56,091 nt of DNA, taken from Paenibacillus artemisiicola. GTDB taxonomy: Bacteria; Bacillota; Bacilli; Paenibacillales; Paenibacillaceae. Shown here in pieces: positions 17,702-26,038 of the stretch (position 1 is the first letter of the stretch; each line of letters begins with the position of its first letter). Below the pieces are notes generated by a model that was not told the origin of the DNA, searched no databases, and worked only from the letters and a program-made list of their open reading frames with translations. Made by a program: the position numbers and the translations under genes. The DNA is taken from NCBI RefSeq assembly GCF_017652985.1, contig NZ_JAGGDJ010000038.1, positions 1 through 56,091 on the forward strand, read 5' to 3'.

Positions 17702-17710
17702 ATTATAGCA
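17702..17710 (-). promoter_or_regulatory. Extended -10 promoter element of kimA
   Basis: On the minus strand the sequence reads TGCTATAAT, a perfect extended -10. The -35 region is poor. A start about 7 bases downstream leaves a leader of only about 75-80 bases before ATG 17616. Confidence 0.55.
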
Positions 17711-17841
17711 GAAATAGAGCCGGTTAAAAGATGTCGGCCGGAATTAAAAGAGAGCGGTTGAACCGCCCCGTCCTGATGGTATACTTGGAAGAAAACCGCC
17801 GCCGCATCACGACGCGCGCACGCGAAAACAGGAGGAAAACC

Positions 17842-18675
17842 ATGCCGACGGCAATCAAATGGGACGGCCACACGCACACGAAATTTTGTTACCACGGAAG
17901 CCCCGACGAATCGGAGGCCTACGTCGACCGCGCGCTCGCGCTCGGCTTCGACCGGTACACGATCAGCGAGCACCCGCCGCTGCCCGCGGAATGGATCCCG
18001 GACCTGCCGCTCATGAAGGAGCTGGCCATGCCGGCCGAGGAGCTGCCGGCTTATATGGATTACGTAACTTCCATTAAACAGAAGTATGCGGGCCGAATCG
18101 ACGTCGCGATCGGCCTCGAGCTGGACTATTTGCAAGGGGCGCTGCCGTTCACGGAAGCGATCGTCGACCGGTACCTGGACAAGCTCGAGGACGTCGTCTA
18201 CTCCGTGCATTACCTGCCGGGCCGGGGCGGCATGCGCTGCATCGACTTCACGCCGGACGATTTCGCGGCGAACCTGCTGTCCTACTACGGCACGATGGAG
18301 AAGGTCGTCGACGAATATTATGACCACGTGGAAGCCGCGATCGCCTGGGCGGCGAAGCTGCCGATGCGCAAGCGGATCGGGCATATCAACCTGATCGAGA
18401 AATTCGCGCAGAAGCTGCCCCCGATCGACGAGGCGCAGCTCGAGCGCAGGCTGACCGCGATCCTGCCGAAGCTCGCGGAGAGCGGCGTCGGCATCGACGT
18501 CAACACCGCGGGGCTGCGGGTGCCGACGTGCGGCAAGGCTTACGTGCCTGCCTGGTTCATGCAGGCCTGCGCCGAGCGGGGCATCCCGCTCGTCTATGGT
18601 TCCGATTCGCACAAGCCGGAGCACGTCGGGTTCGGCTACGACTGGTTCGCGGCGAACCTGCCGGACGAACGATAA
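17842..18675 (+). CDS. hisJ: Histidinol-phosphatase, PHP family
   Basis: Removes phosphate from histidinol phosphate in histidine synthesis; 277 residues, near the usual 265-285. PHP metal-site motifs are present in order: DGHTHTKFCYHG (residues 8-19), SEHPP (about 43), the Glu of GLELDY (about 92), VHYL (about 123) and GSDSHKPEHVG near the C-terminus. CAGGAGGAAAACC precedes ATG 17842; the frame is open further upstream, but without a site. It is divergent from kimA and isolated from other his genes. Confidence 0.9.
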   Translation: MPTAIKWDGHTHTKFCYHGSPDESEAYVDRALALGFDRYTISEHPPLPAEWIPDLPLMKELAMPAEELPAYMDYVTSIKQKYAGRIDVAIGLELDYLQGALPFTEAIVDRYLDKLEDVVYSVHYLPGRGGMRCIDFTPDDFAANLLSYYGTMEKVVDEYYDHVEAAIAWAAKLPMRKRIGHINLIEKFAQKLPPIDEAQLERRLTAILPKLAESGVGIDVNTAGLRVPTCGKAYVPAWFMQACAERGIPLVYGSDSHKPEHVGFGYDWFAANLPDER

Positions 18676-18835
18676 CGTCGCGCGCGCAGCCGTGACGTTC
18701 TTGCCGCCGCTCCGTCGGGCTTTATTTTTGCGCGCGGGGCGCATGCCGTTCGCCGTTCGCGTATAGATAAGACAAAGGGCGTCCGCGGAGACGGCCGGGT
18801 TTCTGGAACCGACTAAAAAGAAGGAATGAGGCGGC

Positions 18836-19576
18836 ATGGCGACAACCGTACAGCAAGTTTACGACCCCGGCATTTGGCATATCAGCTATTGGGAGCTGAC
18901 GATCCGCCTGGTCGCCGCGCTTGCGCTGGGCGGGCTGGTCGGATTGGAGCGCGAGCTCGGCGGTCATTCCGCGGGGTTTCGGACGCATATTCTGGTCTGC
19001 GTGGGGTCCGCCGCGATCGTGCTCTTATCCATCTACGGCTTTGCGGAATTTTCGACGGATCCCAACGTGCGGCTCGATCCGGCGCGGCTGGCGGCGCAGG
19101 TCATCAGCGGCATCGGCTTTCTCGGGGCGGGGACGATCCTGCGCACGGGCCTGACCGTGTCGGGACTGACGACGGCGGCGTCGCTCTGGGTCGTCGCGGC
19201 CATCGGCCTGACGGTCGGCGCGGGGTTCTACTACGGCTCGGCGGTGCTGACCGTGCTCGTGGTCGTCAGCCTGTTCGTCCTGAACAAGCTGGAGAAGAAA
19301 TTTTCGCGGACGAAGCGAAAGCGGGATCTGGTGCTGCGCGTGAACAAGGATTCCGCCAGCCTGAGCAAGGTCGTGACCGAGCTGCACCGGCACGGCATCG
19401 GCATTAACAAAATCATCGTCGAAAACGAGGAAGCGGATACATGCGACCGCGATGACATGCTGATCGTCCGGCTGCAGCTGAAGCTCGGCCAGACGAAGCA
19501 TTTCGAGGAAGTCATCGTATCGCTCGCGGCCATCGAAGGCGTCCTCGGCCTCGAAGCGGGCGTGGAATCGTTATAA
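18836..19576 (+). CDS. MgtC/SapB family membrane protein
   Basis: A 246-residue protein with the MgtC N-terminal membrane domain: RLVAALALGGLVGLERELGG (residues 24-43), RTHILVCVGSAAIVLLS, then QVISGIGFLGAGTILR and GLTTAASLWVVAAIGLTVGAG. About five transmembrane segments lie in residues 18-150. The C-terminal 95 residues form a soluble ACT-like domain (LVLRVNKDSASLSKVVTEL). Relatives affect magnesium homeostasis or membrane potential; the exact role here is unknown. AAGAAGGAATG precedes the ATG. A metallophosphoesterase follows after 40 bases. Confidence 0.88.
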   Translation: MATTVQQVYDPGIWHISYWELTIRLVAALALGGLVGLERELGGHSAGFRTHILVCVGSAAIVLLSIYGFAEFSTDPNVRLDPARLAAQVISGIGFLGAGTILRTGLTVSGLTTAASLWVVAAIGLTVGAGFYYGSAVLTVLVVVSLFVLNKLEKKFSRTKRKRDLVLRVNKDSASLSKVVTELHRHGIGINKIIVENEEADTCDRDDMLIVRLQLKLGQTKHFEEVIVSLAAIEGVLGLEAGVESL

Positions 19577-19616
19577 CGGCTTGCCGGGAACGGCAGGCGG
19601 GGGAGAGGGGAAGCGA

Positions 19617-20558
19617 ATGAAGAAATCGTTGTATTACCGCGGGGACGGCACGTTCACGATCGTGCAGTTCACGGATCTGCACTGGCAAAACGGCGAACCG
19701 GACGACATGCTGACCCGCATGCTGATGGAACGGGTGCTCGACGCGGAGTCGCCTGATCTGGTCGTCTTTACCGGCGACGTCATCTACAGCAAGGACTGCG
19801 TCGATCCGCGGCAGTCGTTCCGCGACGCGGTCCGGACCGTCGACCGAAGGGGCATCCCGTGGGCGGCGGTGTTCGGCAACCACGACACGGAGCATCTCGT
19901 CACGCGCGGCGAGCTCATGAACGTGCAGCTGGAGCACGAGCACTGCATCGCCGAGGCCGGACCGCAGGAGCTGAGCGGAGAAGGCAACGCCGTGCTGTTC
20001 GTGCACGATCCCGAGACGGGCCGGGCGGTCAACGCCCTGTACCTGTTCGACAGCGGCAGCTATTCCGAGCTGCCGCATATCGTGGGCTACCAATGGATCC
20101 AGCGCGACCAGATCGCATGGTACGCCGCGCGGTCCGCGGCCATCGCCGCGGCGAACGGCGGCGAACCGCTGCCGTCGCTGGCGTTCTTCCATATTCCGCT
20201 GCCGGAGTACAAGCGGGTCTGGAAGAAGGAGCTGTGCTTCGGCAGCAAGCACGAAGGCGTCGCCTGCCCGCCGGTCAATTCCGGCCTGTACGCGGCCATG
20301 CTGGAGATGGGCGACGTCGTCGGCACGTTCTGCGGGCACGACCACGTGAACGATTACTGGGGCGCGCTGAACGACATCCGGCTCTGCTACGGCCGGGCGA
20401 CGGGCTACCAAACGTACGGGCGGGAAGGCTTCCCGCGCGGCGCGCGCGTCATCAAGCTGCAGCGGGACGAGCGGGATTTCGCGACGTACGTGCGGCTGGA
20501 CGACGGCACCGTGATCCTGGAGCCGAAGGAGCATTATCCGAAAGGCATGGATAACTAG
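19617..20558 (+). CDS. Calcineurin-like metallophosphoesterase
   Basis: Two-metal hydrolase of 313 residues, probably acting on a phosphodiester or nucleotide. The motif order is intact: FTDLHW (Asp20, His22), VFTGDVIYSKD, FGNHDTEH, FFHIPLPEY and the C-terminal FCGHDHVND. There is no signal peptide, so it is probably cytoplasmic, unlike many secreted YkuE-type relatives. The start at 19617 follows GGGGAGAGGGGAAG; the frame extends to 19581 without a better site. It is probably co-transcribed with the MgtC gene. Confidence 0.87.
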   Translation: MKKSLYYRGDGTFTIVQFTDLHWQNGEPDDMLTRMLMERVLDAESPDLVVFTGDVIYSKDCVDPRQSFRDAVRTVDRRGIPWAAVFGNHDTEHLVTRGELMNVQLEHEHCIAEAGPQELSGEGNAVLFVHDPETGRAVNALYLFDSGSYSELPHIVGYQWIQRDQIAWYAARSAAIAAANGGEPLPSLAFFHIPLPEYKRVWKKELCFGSKHEGVACPPVNSGLYAAMLEMGDVVGTFCGHDHVNDYWGALNDIRLCYGRATGYQTYGREGFPRGARVIKLQRDERDFATYVRLDDGTVILEPKEHYPKGMDN

Positions 20559-20746
20559 CGGAACTTGGATGCCGCCGTCTGGAAGCCTAAGCGGCAGAAG
20601 GGCAGGAGCCTCGGCGGAAGCGCAGGCGGAAGCCGCATGCTTTCGTTGCCGAAACGTAAGGAATTGTTAACCATTTCGATAGGCGGCCGTAAGACCGGCA
20701 TCTTATCCTCGTTGTTGCAGGACACAATGACGAGGAGAGATGACGG

Positions 20747-21235
20747 ATGAACAGAAGCTTGAAGCGGGCGATCGCGCCCGCGCTGGCGCTGGCGGTCATG
20801 GTACCGGCCATGGCCTACGCGGCGGACATGAACGGGGATTCGAGTATGACGGCGAAGGTCGATTACAGCCGCGTAACCGTGGTGAAGAAGGACGGGCACG
20901 AGCTCGTGCCGCTCCGGCAAATCGCCATGTCGCTCGGGTACGGCGTGGATTGGACGAAGCAGGCCGTAGTGCTGACGCGGACGGGCATGACGGGTATGGG
21001 CATGGGCATGCAGAATTCGGACATGACCGACATGACCGACGCGTCCGGTATGAACGCGATGACGGACAGGTCGGGGATGAAGCCGCAGCCGTACGCGGTG
21101 ACGCTGATGCCGGGCAGCACGCGCGTCATGGCCGGCATGGCCGCGAAGACGGCCGATTACGCGCCCGTCGTCATTATGGGCAAGACATACGTTACCAAGC
21201 CGTTCGTCGAAACGTTTTTGGCCATGACGCCTTAG
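20747..21235 (+). CDS. Secreted protein with a copper-amine-oxidase N-terminal-like domain and Met-rich insert
   Basis: A 162-residue exported protein. The signal peptide is residues 1-26 (ALALAVMVPAMAYA). The mature part resembles the Cu_amine_oxidN1 repeat (HELVPLRQIAMSLGYGVDW, then AVVLTR), common on Paenibacillus cell surfaces. It is interrupted at about residues 85-117 by an insert rich in Met, Asp and Gly (GMTGMGMGMQNSDMTDMTD). Regular Met spacing of this kind is seen in copper- and silver-binding proteins; metal binding here is inference. AGGAGA precedes the ATG. A large hairpin follows. Confidence 0.78.
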   Translation: MNRSLKRAIAPALALAVMVPAMAYAADMNGDSSMTAKVDYSRVTVVKKDGHELVPLRQIAMSLGYGVDWTKQAVVLTRTGMTGMGMGMQNSDMTDMTDASGMNAMTDRSGMKPQPYAVTLMPGSTRVMAGMAAKTADYAPVVIMGKTYVTKPFVETFLAMTP

Positions 21236-21363
21236 CCCTTCGGCGCATCTTGGCCGGGGTAAACCGAGCGTCGGCCTGGCGGGCGGGAGAGGCGCGAAAT
21301 GTCGACGAGGCGCCATCGCGCGAATCGGCGGCGAGCGCGTTATATGAAGCAAGACCGGCACCT

Positions 21364-21420
21364 AACGAAAGCGCCGGACGACCGTCTCCGCGGAGGCGAG
21401 GTTGTCCGGCGCTCTTCGTT
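21364..21420 (+). terminator. Long hairpin between the Met-rich protein gene and ypsA
   Basis: AACGAA-A-GCGCCGGACGACC (21364-21383) pairs with GGTTGTCCGGCGCT-C-TTCGTT (21400-21420), with an inner palindrome CTCCGCGGAG. There is no T run, so it may be a weak terminator, an RNA stability element or a boundary. Its right arm may overlap a promoter for ypsA. Confidence 0.5.
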
Positions 21421-21461
21421 TATGCTACGCTTAGAGGGACGCGCGAACAAGGAGCATGGGA

Positions 21462-22019
21462 ATGAAACAAGTGCTGGTTACGGGATACAAAGCTTCGGAG
21501 CTGGGCATTTTCTCCGATAAGCACCCCGGCGTGGGCGTGATCAAGAAGGCGCTCAAGCAGCGGCTGCGGGCGCTCGCCGAAGAAGGGCTGGAATGGGTGA
21601 TCGTGAGCGGGCAATGGGGTGTTGAGCTGTGGGCTGCAGAGGTCGCGCTGGAGCTTAGAGCTGAATATGAATCGTTGCGCCTGGCCGTCATTACGCCGTT
21701 TTTGGAGCAGGACGAGAACTGGAGCGAGCCGAAGAAAGCGGCCTATGCGGCCATTCTGGGGCAAGCGGACTACGTGAACAGCGTGTCCAAACAGAAATAC
21801 GCGGGTCCTTGGCAATTCAAGGCGCGCGACCGGTTCCTGCTGGACAACACGGAGGGGCTGCTGCTCATCTACGACGAGGAGCAGGAGGGCTCGCCGCGGT
21901 TTCTGCTCGAGCTCGCGCGCAAGCATGCCGAAGTGACGCCGGATTACGGCATCATCGTCCTGAACGGGGAGGACCTGCAGAACGCCGCCGAGGAAGATCG
22001 GTTCTACGACTACGAATAA
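21462..22019 (+). CDS. ypsA: YpsA, SLOG/DUF1273 family protein
   Basis: A 185-residue cytoplasmic protein of the SLOG Rossmann-like superfamily. It matches my memory of Bacillus YpsA in order: VLVTGYKASELGIF, IKKALKQRLRALAEEGLEWV, SGQWGVELWAAE, LAVITPFLEQDENWSEP and LLLIYDEEQEGSPRFLL. YpsA is linked to cell-division control and oxidative stress in Firmicutes. ATG 21462 is preferred over ATG 21456, because AAGGAG ends only 1 base before the latter. DUF1904 follows 15 bases downstream in the same transcription unit. Confidence 0.92.
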   Translation: MKQVLVTGYKASELGIFSDKHPGVGVIKKALKQRLRALAEEGLEWVIVSGQWGVELWAAEVALELRAEYESLRLAVITPFLEQDENWSEPKKAAYAAILGQADYVNSVSKQKYAGPWQFKARDRFLLDNTEGLLLIYDEEQEGSPRFLLELARKHAEVTPDYGIIVLNGEDLQNAAEEDRFYDYE

Positions 22020-22034
22020 AAGGAGAGTGCAGCT

Positions 22035-22391
22035 ATGCCTCAACTGATCATGCGGGGCGTCGACCTCGCGGAAGTCATGAAAATCAGCACGGCGCTCGTC
22101 GAGGAATTGGCGCAGATTTGCCGGTGCGGCAAGGACAACTTCACGCTCGACGTCCTGAACGCGACGTCGGTCTCGGAAGGCGCGATCGTGCCGACCTTTC
22201 CGTTCGTCGAGGTGGCCTGGTTCGACCGCGGCCGGGAGGTGCAGGACGCGGTCGCGACCGCGATCACGAACCATCTCCTGACGACGGGCATCCCCGAGGT
22301 CGAGGTCGCCTTCAAGGTGTACCGGGAGACGCATTACTACGCCAACGGCCAGCCGTTCATGGTCAAGGCCGGCCCTCCGGTGTTCGACTGA
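22035..22391 (+). CDS. DUF1904 family protein
   Basis: A 118-residue protein of the tautomerase-like DUF1904 family. The core reads LIMRGVDLAEVMKISTALVE, then CGKDNFTLDVLNAT and FPFVEVAWFDRGREVQDAVA. It begins with Met-Pro, so a free N-terminal Pro, as used by tautomerases, is possible after Met removal. AAAAGGAGAG precedes the ATG. Its last 29 bases overlap the end of the convergent AraC gene. The function is not established for the family. Confidence 0.8.
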   Translation: MPQLIMRGVDLAEVMKISTALVEELAQICRCGKDNFTLDVLNATSVSEGAIVPTFPFVEVAWFDRGREVQDAVATAITNHLLTTGIPEVEVAFKVYRETHYYANGQPFMVKAGPPVFD

Positions 22392-23136
22392 TCCGCTGAC
22401 GGCGGAAGAGACGGGGCGGCACGCCCTGCTCCCGCTTGAACAGCGTGCTGAACTGCGCGTCGCTCGAGAAGCCGCAGGCTTCCGCGATGGCCGTGACGGT
22501 AAGCGCGCTATGCTGCAGCAGATGGCTTGCCCGCTGGATGCGCCGGTTCAGCAGGTAAGCGATCGGCGAGCGGCCGAACTTCCGCTTGAACAAATGACGG
22601 AAATGATGATAGCTGTACCCCGACATCGCCGCGAGCTCCTCGACGGTGATTTTTTCGTTATAATGCTCGTCGATGAACGCGCGCGCGTACTGCAGATGGT
22701 CGTCCGCTTCTTTGGATGCGGCGACGTCGGCGTTCCGCTTGTGCTCGATGACGATGAGGCCGAGCAAATAATTGAGCTTGTCCGGGTAATACGGCCGCTG
22801 CTCCTGCATTTCTTGCAGCATCGCGCGCAGCAGCTTCTCCACGGGCCGGTCGGCCCCGTCCTCGTGCAGGCCCTCCCGCAGCCCCCCGTCGGTGCCGGTC
22901 AGCCGAAAGCCGACGCAGACGACCTCGGTATCCGCGAGCCGCCGCTCGTCGTGCAGCGTCCCCGCGGCCATGACGGCGTAGGTGCCGGGCGCATAAGCAT
23001 GCGCATCGTCCAGAATCCGGGTCGTGCCGCCGCCCATGCCGTAATAGACGAGCTCGCAGCACGAATGCGCGTGCATCGGCATGTAGGTGCCTGCCTGCCG
23101 GACCGCCTGAAACATGAACTCCATCTGCGCGTGCAT
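22363..23136 (-). CDS. AraC family transcriptional regulator
   Basis: Regulator of 257 residues with an N-terminal cupin sensor (YMPMHAHSCCELVYYGMGGG, then GTYAVMAAGTLHDERR) and a C-terminal double HTH (ITVEELAAMSGYSYHHFRHL and LTVTAIAEACGFSSDAQFSTL). GGGGGGAGGCG precedes the ATG. Its 3' end overlaps the DUF1904 gene on the opposite strand by 29 bases, leaving no room for a separate terminator. It is divergent from the nucleoside hydrolase gene 205 bases away, a plausible target. Confidence 0.87.
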   Translation of the reverse strand: MHAQMEFMFQAVRQAGTYMPMHAHSCCELVYYGMGGGTTRILDDAHAYAPGTYAVMAAGTLHDERRLADTEVVCVGFRLTGTDGGLREGLHEDGADRPVEKLLRAMLQEMQEQRPYYPDKLNYLLGLIVIEHKRNADVAASKEADDHLQYARAFIDEHYNEKITVEELAAMSGYSYHHFRHLFKRKFGRSPIAYLLNRRIQRASHLLQHSALTVTAIAEACGFSSDAQFSTLFKREQGVPPRLFRRQRISRTPEGRP

Positions 23137-23340
23137 CGGACGCCTCCCCCCTTCGTTACAGCCATATCATGCAAACAATCAGCCATTTCGTAAAGCCGCG
23201 GCCGCCCGCGTTCGGTGTAGAATAACCATGACAACACGATACGGCCCGCCTAGCATAACCAAATCATATAAGAATACCGGCGGACCGGCAAGCAGGACGG
23301 GACGCTGTCCAAAAACGCCCGAGAGGATGAACGGCCCATC

Positions 23341-24258
23341 ATGGTTCACTACCCGGCAATCTCCGAACAGAAGCGGGTCCAGCGACTCGCGCACCCGCGG
23401 CGCAAGGTCCGCATGGTGCTCGACACGGACACCTATAACGAAATCGACGACCAGTTCGCCGTCATCTACGCGCTGAAGTCGCCGGAAGCCGTCGCGGTCG
23501 AGGCGTTCTACGCCGCGCCGTTCTTCAACGAGCTGTCGAGCGGCCCGAAGGACGGCATGGAGAAGAGCTACAACGAGCTGCGCCGCATCGCCGGCATCGT
23601 GCCGGAAATGGCCGGCATTCCGATTCACCGCGGTTCCGAAGGCTACCTGCCCGGCGCGGACGAGCCGGTCGACAGCGAAGCGGCGCGCGATCTCGTGGCG
23701 CGGGCGATGGCCTCGTCCGAGGACGACCCGCTCTACGTGCTCGCGATCGGCGCGATCACGAACGTCGCGTCCGCCATTCTGCTGGAGCCGCGGATCATCG
23801 AGCGGATCGTGGTGATCTGGCTGGGCGGCCATGCTCTGCATTGGCCGGACACGCGGGAATTCAACCTGTACCAGGACGTGCCGGCCGCCCGCGTCGTGCT
23901 GGACAGCGGGGTGCCGCTCGTGCTCATCCCGTGCATGGGCGTGACCACCCATCTGCGTACGACGCTGGCCGAGATCGAAGCGTACGTGAAGGACAAGGGC
24001 CCGATCGGCCGGTATTTGTACGAAACCTATCGGAATTGCAGCCCGGACCATGTCGGCTATTCCCGCGTGATCTGGGACATGACGACGGTGGCCTACCTGG
24101 TCAACGACGAATACCTGCCGAGCTCGCTCGTCCACAGCCCCGTGCTGTCGGACGACGGCCGCTGGAGCATGGACAAGACCCGCCATTTGATCCGGTACGT
24201 GGATTACGTCGAGCGCGACGGCGTATTCAAGGATCTGTTCCGCAAGCTGGAAGGCTGA
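23341..24258 (+). CDS. Inosine-uridine-preferring nucleoside hydrolase family protein
   Basis: Calcium-dependent N-glycosidase of 305 residues that splits nucleosides into base and ribose. The metal-binding signature is VLDTDTYNEIDDQFA (residues 26-40); the spacing between DTD and DD is two residues longer than the common DTDPGIDD form, a variant seen in some Firmicute members. Further conserved parts are AIGAITNVASAI and the C-terminal DMTTVAYLV. The ribosome-binding site is not ideal: GAGAGG is about 14 bases before the ATG. A strong terminator follows. Confidence 0.85.
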   Translation: MVHYPAISEQKRVQRLAHPRRKVRMVLDTDTYNEIDDQFAVIYALKSPEAVAVEAFYAAPFFNELSSGPKDGMEKSYNELRRIAGIVPEMAGIPIHRGSEGYLPGADEPVDSEAARDLVARAMASSEDDPLYVLAIGAITNVASAILLEPRIIERIVVIWLGGHALHWPDTREFNLYQDVPAARVVLDSGVPLVLIPCMGVTTHLRTTLAEIEAYVKDKGPIGRYLYETYRNCSPDHVGYSRVIWDMTTVAYLVNDEYLPSSLVHSPVLSDDGRWSMDKTRHLIRYVDYVERDGVFKDLFRKLEG

Positions 24259-24294
24259 CGCCGGCACGCGAGGGCTGCGAGCGCGGCGCGAATA

Positions 24295-24337
24295 GACCGT
24301 TACGGCCGGAGGCTTCCCGGCCGGAACGGTCTTTTTT
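24295..24337 (+). terminator. Terminator after nucleoside hydrolase
   Basis: A long stem (GACCGTT-A-CGGCCGG / CCGGCCG-G-AACGGTC) with a 6-7-base loop and six T. Confidence 0.9.
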
Positions 24338-24503
24338 CGGAGCGGGCGGCTTCGAGACCGTGCATCGGGATCAAAGGCGCTTCTCGAGCTCGATTTCGTC
24401 GCGAACGGGGACCTTCTGGCGCCCCATTTTTTTGCCGGTTCCGCATCCGCGCGGCCGCTTTCGCGTATATACAGCGTGCGAAACGCGAGAGGAGCGATGG
24501 ACG

Positions 24504-25445
24504 ATGGCGGAATACGGACCGGACCGGTTGGCGGAAGCGAAGGAACGGATGCATCGGCTGGAGAAGGCGCAGCGGCGGCAGGAGCAGCTGCGCGGCCGGC
24601 TGCGGGAGAAGGAGAAGCAGATCGTCGAGCTGGAAATGAAGCTGGAGGCGGAGCAGGCGGACGTGGAGAAGCTGACGCGGATGTCGCTCGCGAACCTGTT
24701 CCATACGCTGCTGCGCAGCAAGGAGGAGCAGCTCGAGCTGGAACGCCAGCAGGCGCTCGCCGCCGCGCTGAACCTGCAGGAGGCCAGGCAGGCGCAGGAG
24801 CGGCTGAAGGCCGATATCGTGGACGCCGGCGACGAGCTCGCGGCGTGCGCGAACGCGGAGGTCGAGTACGCCCGGCTGCTGGCCGAGAGGGAAGCGCTGC
24901 TGCGGACGTCCGCGTACGCTACCGAGCTGGCCGAGATGGACGCGCAGATCGCCGACCGGTCGCTCGCGGCGAAGGAGCTGAAGGAGGCGCTGACGGCCGG
25001 CCGGCGCGTGATGACGTCGCTCGAGGACGCCTCGCACAGCCTCGAGAAAGCCGAAGGCTGGGGCAATTGGGACCTGTGGGGCGGCGGCGGGGTCATCAGC
25101 ACGCATATGAAGCACGAGCACGTCGACGCCGCCAAGACGTCCATGAACAATGCCAACCATTTGATGCGGAGCTTCCGCGACGAGCTCGCGGACCTGGACC
25201 GGACCGTCGACGTCGGGATCGACATCAGCGGCATGCTGAAGTTCGGGGATTATTGGTTCGACGGCCTCATTACGGACTGGATCGTGCAGAAGCGGATCCA
25301 GGAGGCGCAGAACCAGACGCTGGGCGCGCTCGGCGAGGTGCGCGCCGTCGTGAACCGGCTGCAGTCGGAATTCGCGGCCGCGGATGCCGCGCTGCAGGGC
25401 AGCCGGACGAAGCGCGTCGCCTGGATCGAAGCGCAGCGGCCGTAG
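24504..25445 (+). CDS. Uncharacterised coiled-coil protein
   Basis: I do not know a function. The 313-residue protein is mostly alpha-helical. Residues 5-75 and about 95-180 are long coiled coils rich in Glu, Lys, Gln and Leu. A distinct conserved-looking middle follows at about residues 185-275: WGNWDLWGGGGVISTHMKHE, then AKTSMNNANHLMRSF and DISGMLKFGDYWFDGLITDW. Similar segments occur, from memory, in unannotated proteins of Firmicutes and other phyla. There is no signal peptide. ATG 24504 is used because AGAGGAG ends 9 bases before it; the frame runs open far upstream without a site. Confidence 0.75.
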   Translation: MAEYGPDRLAEAKERMHRLEKAQRRQEQLRGRLREKEKQIVELEMKLEAEQADVEKLTRMSLANLFHTLLRSKEEQLELERQQALAAALNLQEARQAQERLKADIVDAGDELAACANAEVEYARLLAEREALLRTSAYATELAEMDAQIADRSLAAKELKEALTAGRRVMTSLEDASHSLEKAEGWGNWDLWGGGGVISTHMKHEHVDAAKTSMNNANHLMRSFRDELADLDRTVDVGIDISGMLKFGDYWFDGLITDWIVQKRIQEAQNQTLGALGEVRAVVNRLQSEFAAADAALQGSRTKRVAWIEAQRP

Positions 25446-26038
25446 CGGCCGGCGGCGTACCGCCGTGCCTGCTTCTTAGCGCTTAGTGCCGCTGCTAATG
25501 CAAGGCGGTACGTCGTACCCCGTGCCGGCGCCTCATGCGCCAAACAGCAAAAGACTGACTGTCCCCGGCCGAGCGGTACTAGCCCCTGCAAGCAGGCATT
25601 CCATAAAACCTTCACGGAATCATGGAGCAGCAATCTTTTTGTGCACGAGTAACGAAGGCGGGTGAGCGAAATACTCTCGCCTTGCTTATAGAGATAAGGC
25701 GAGGATTTCGCGAGGTAAAAATGAAAACGGGGCCCAAAGGCTCCGTCTTCCTTGCTAGGACTGGCTTGTGGCCCAGCCGCCCATCACGAAGCATATTTGG
25801 AAACCCTCGACCAAGTTCGTTCACGGGTAAACAACCCTCTTGGCGAAAATAAGACAGTGAATAGTTGTCCTTTCTCCGGCCACTCGACATGAACATGGCC
25901 ATCGTAGGGAAGACTACCGTGGAGAGACTCGCCTCTAACGTTATTCGTTTTATACAAACTGTGATAAAATTCATTTGTCGCCTTTCGGTTAGGCGGATAC
26001 CGAGTTCGAACAAAAGTAAACACAAAGGGCGTGTCGAG
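25446..26038. other. Intergenic region at the start of the low-GC island
   Basis: About 590 bases with no gene I can support. It runs from GC-rich DNA into AT-richer DNA near 25600. It contains the inverted repeat at 25666-25711 and, near 25965, a possible -10 box (TAAAAT) upstream of the TetR gene. Short open frames are present on both strands but have no ribosome-binding site or family match. Confidence 0.5.
25666..25711. repeat. Inverted repeat
   Basis: GCGAAAT, a 3-base mismatch, then CTCGCCTT pairs with AAGGCGAG, one G, then ATTTCGC, around an 11-base loop. There is no T run on either strand. It could be a relic of a mobile-element end, a protein site or an RNA hairpin. Confidence 0.5.

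Noticed and set aside
17617..17841. c-di-AMP riboswitch upstream of kimA
   Set aside because: The gap to the apparent promoter is too short and no matching leader structure is visible; a covariance search would settle it.
24371..25234. Long Ser/Arg-rich open frame on the minus strand opposite the coiled-coil gene
   Set aside because: Biased composition produced by the GC-rich plus-strand gene; no ribosome-binding site and no family signal.
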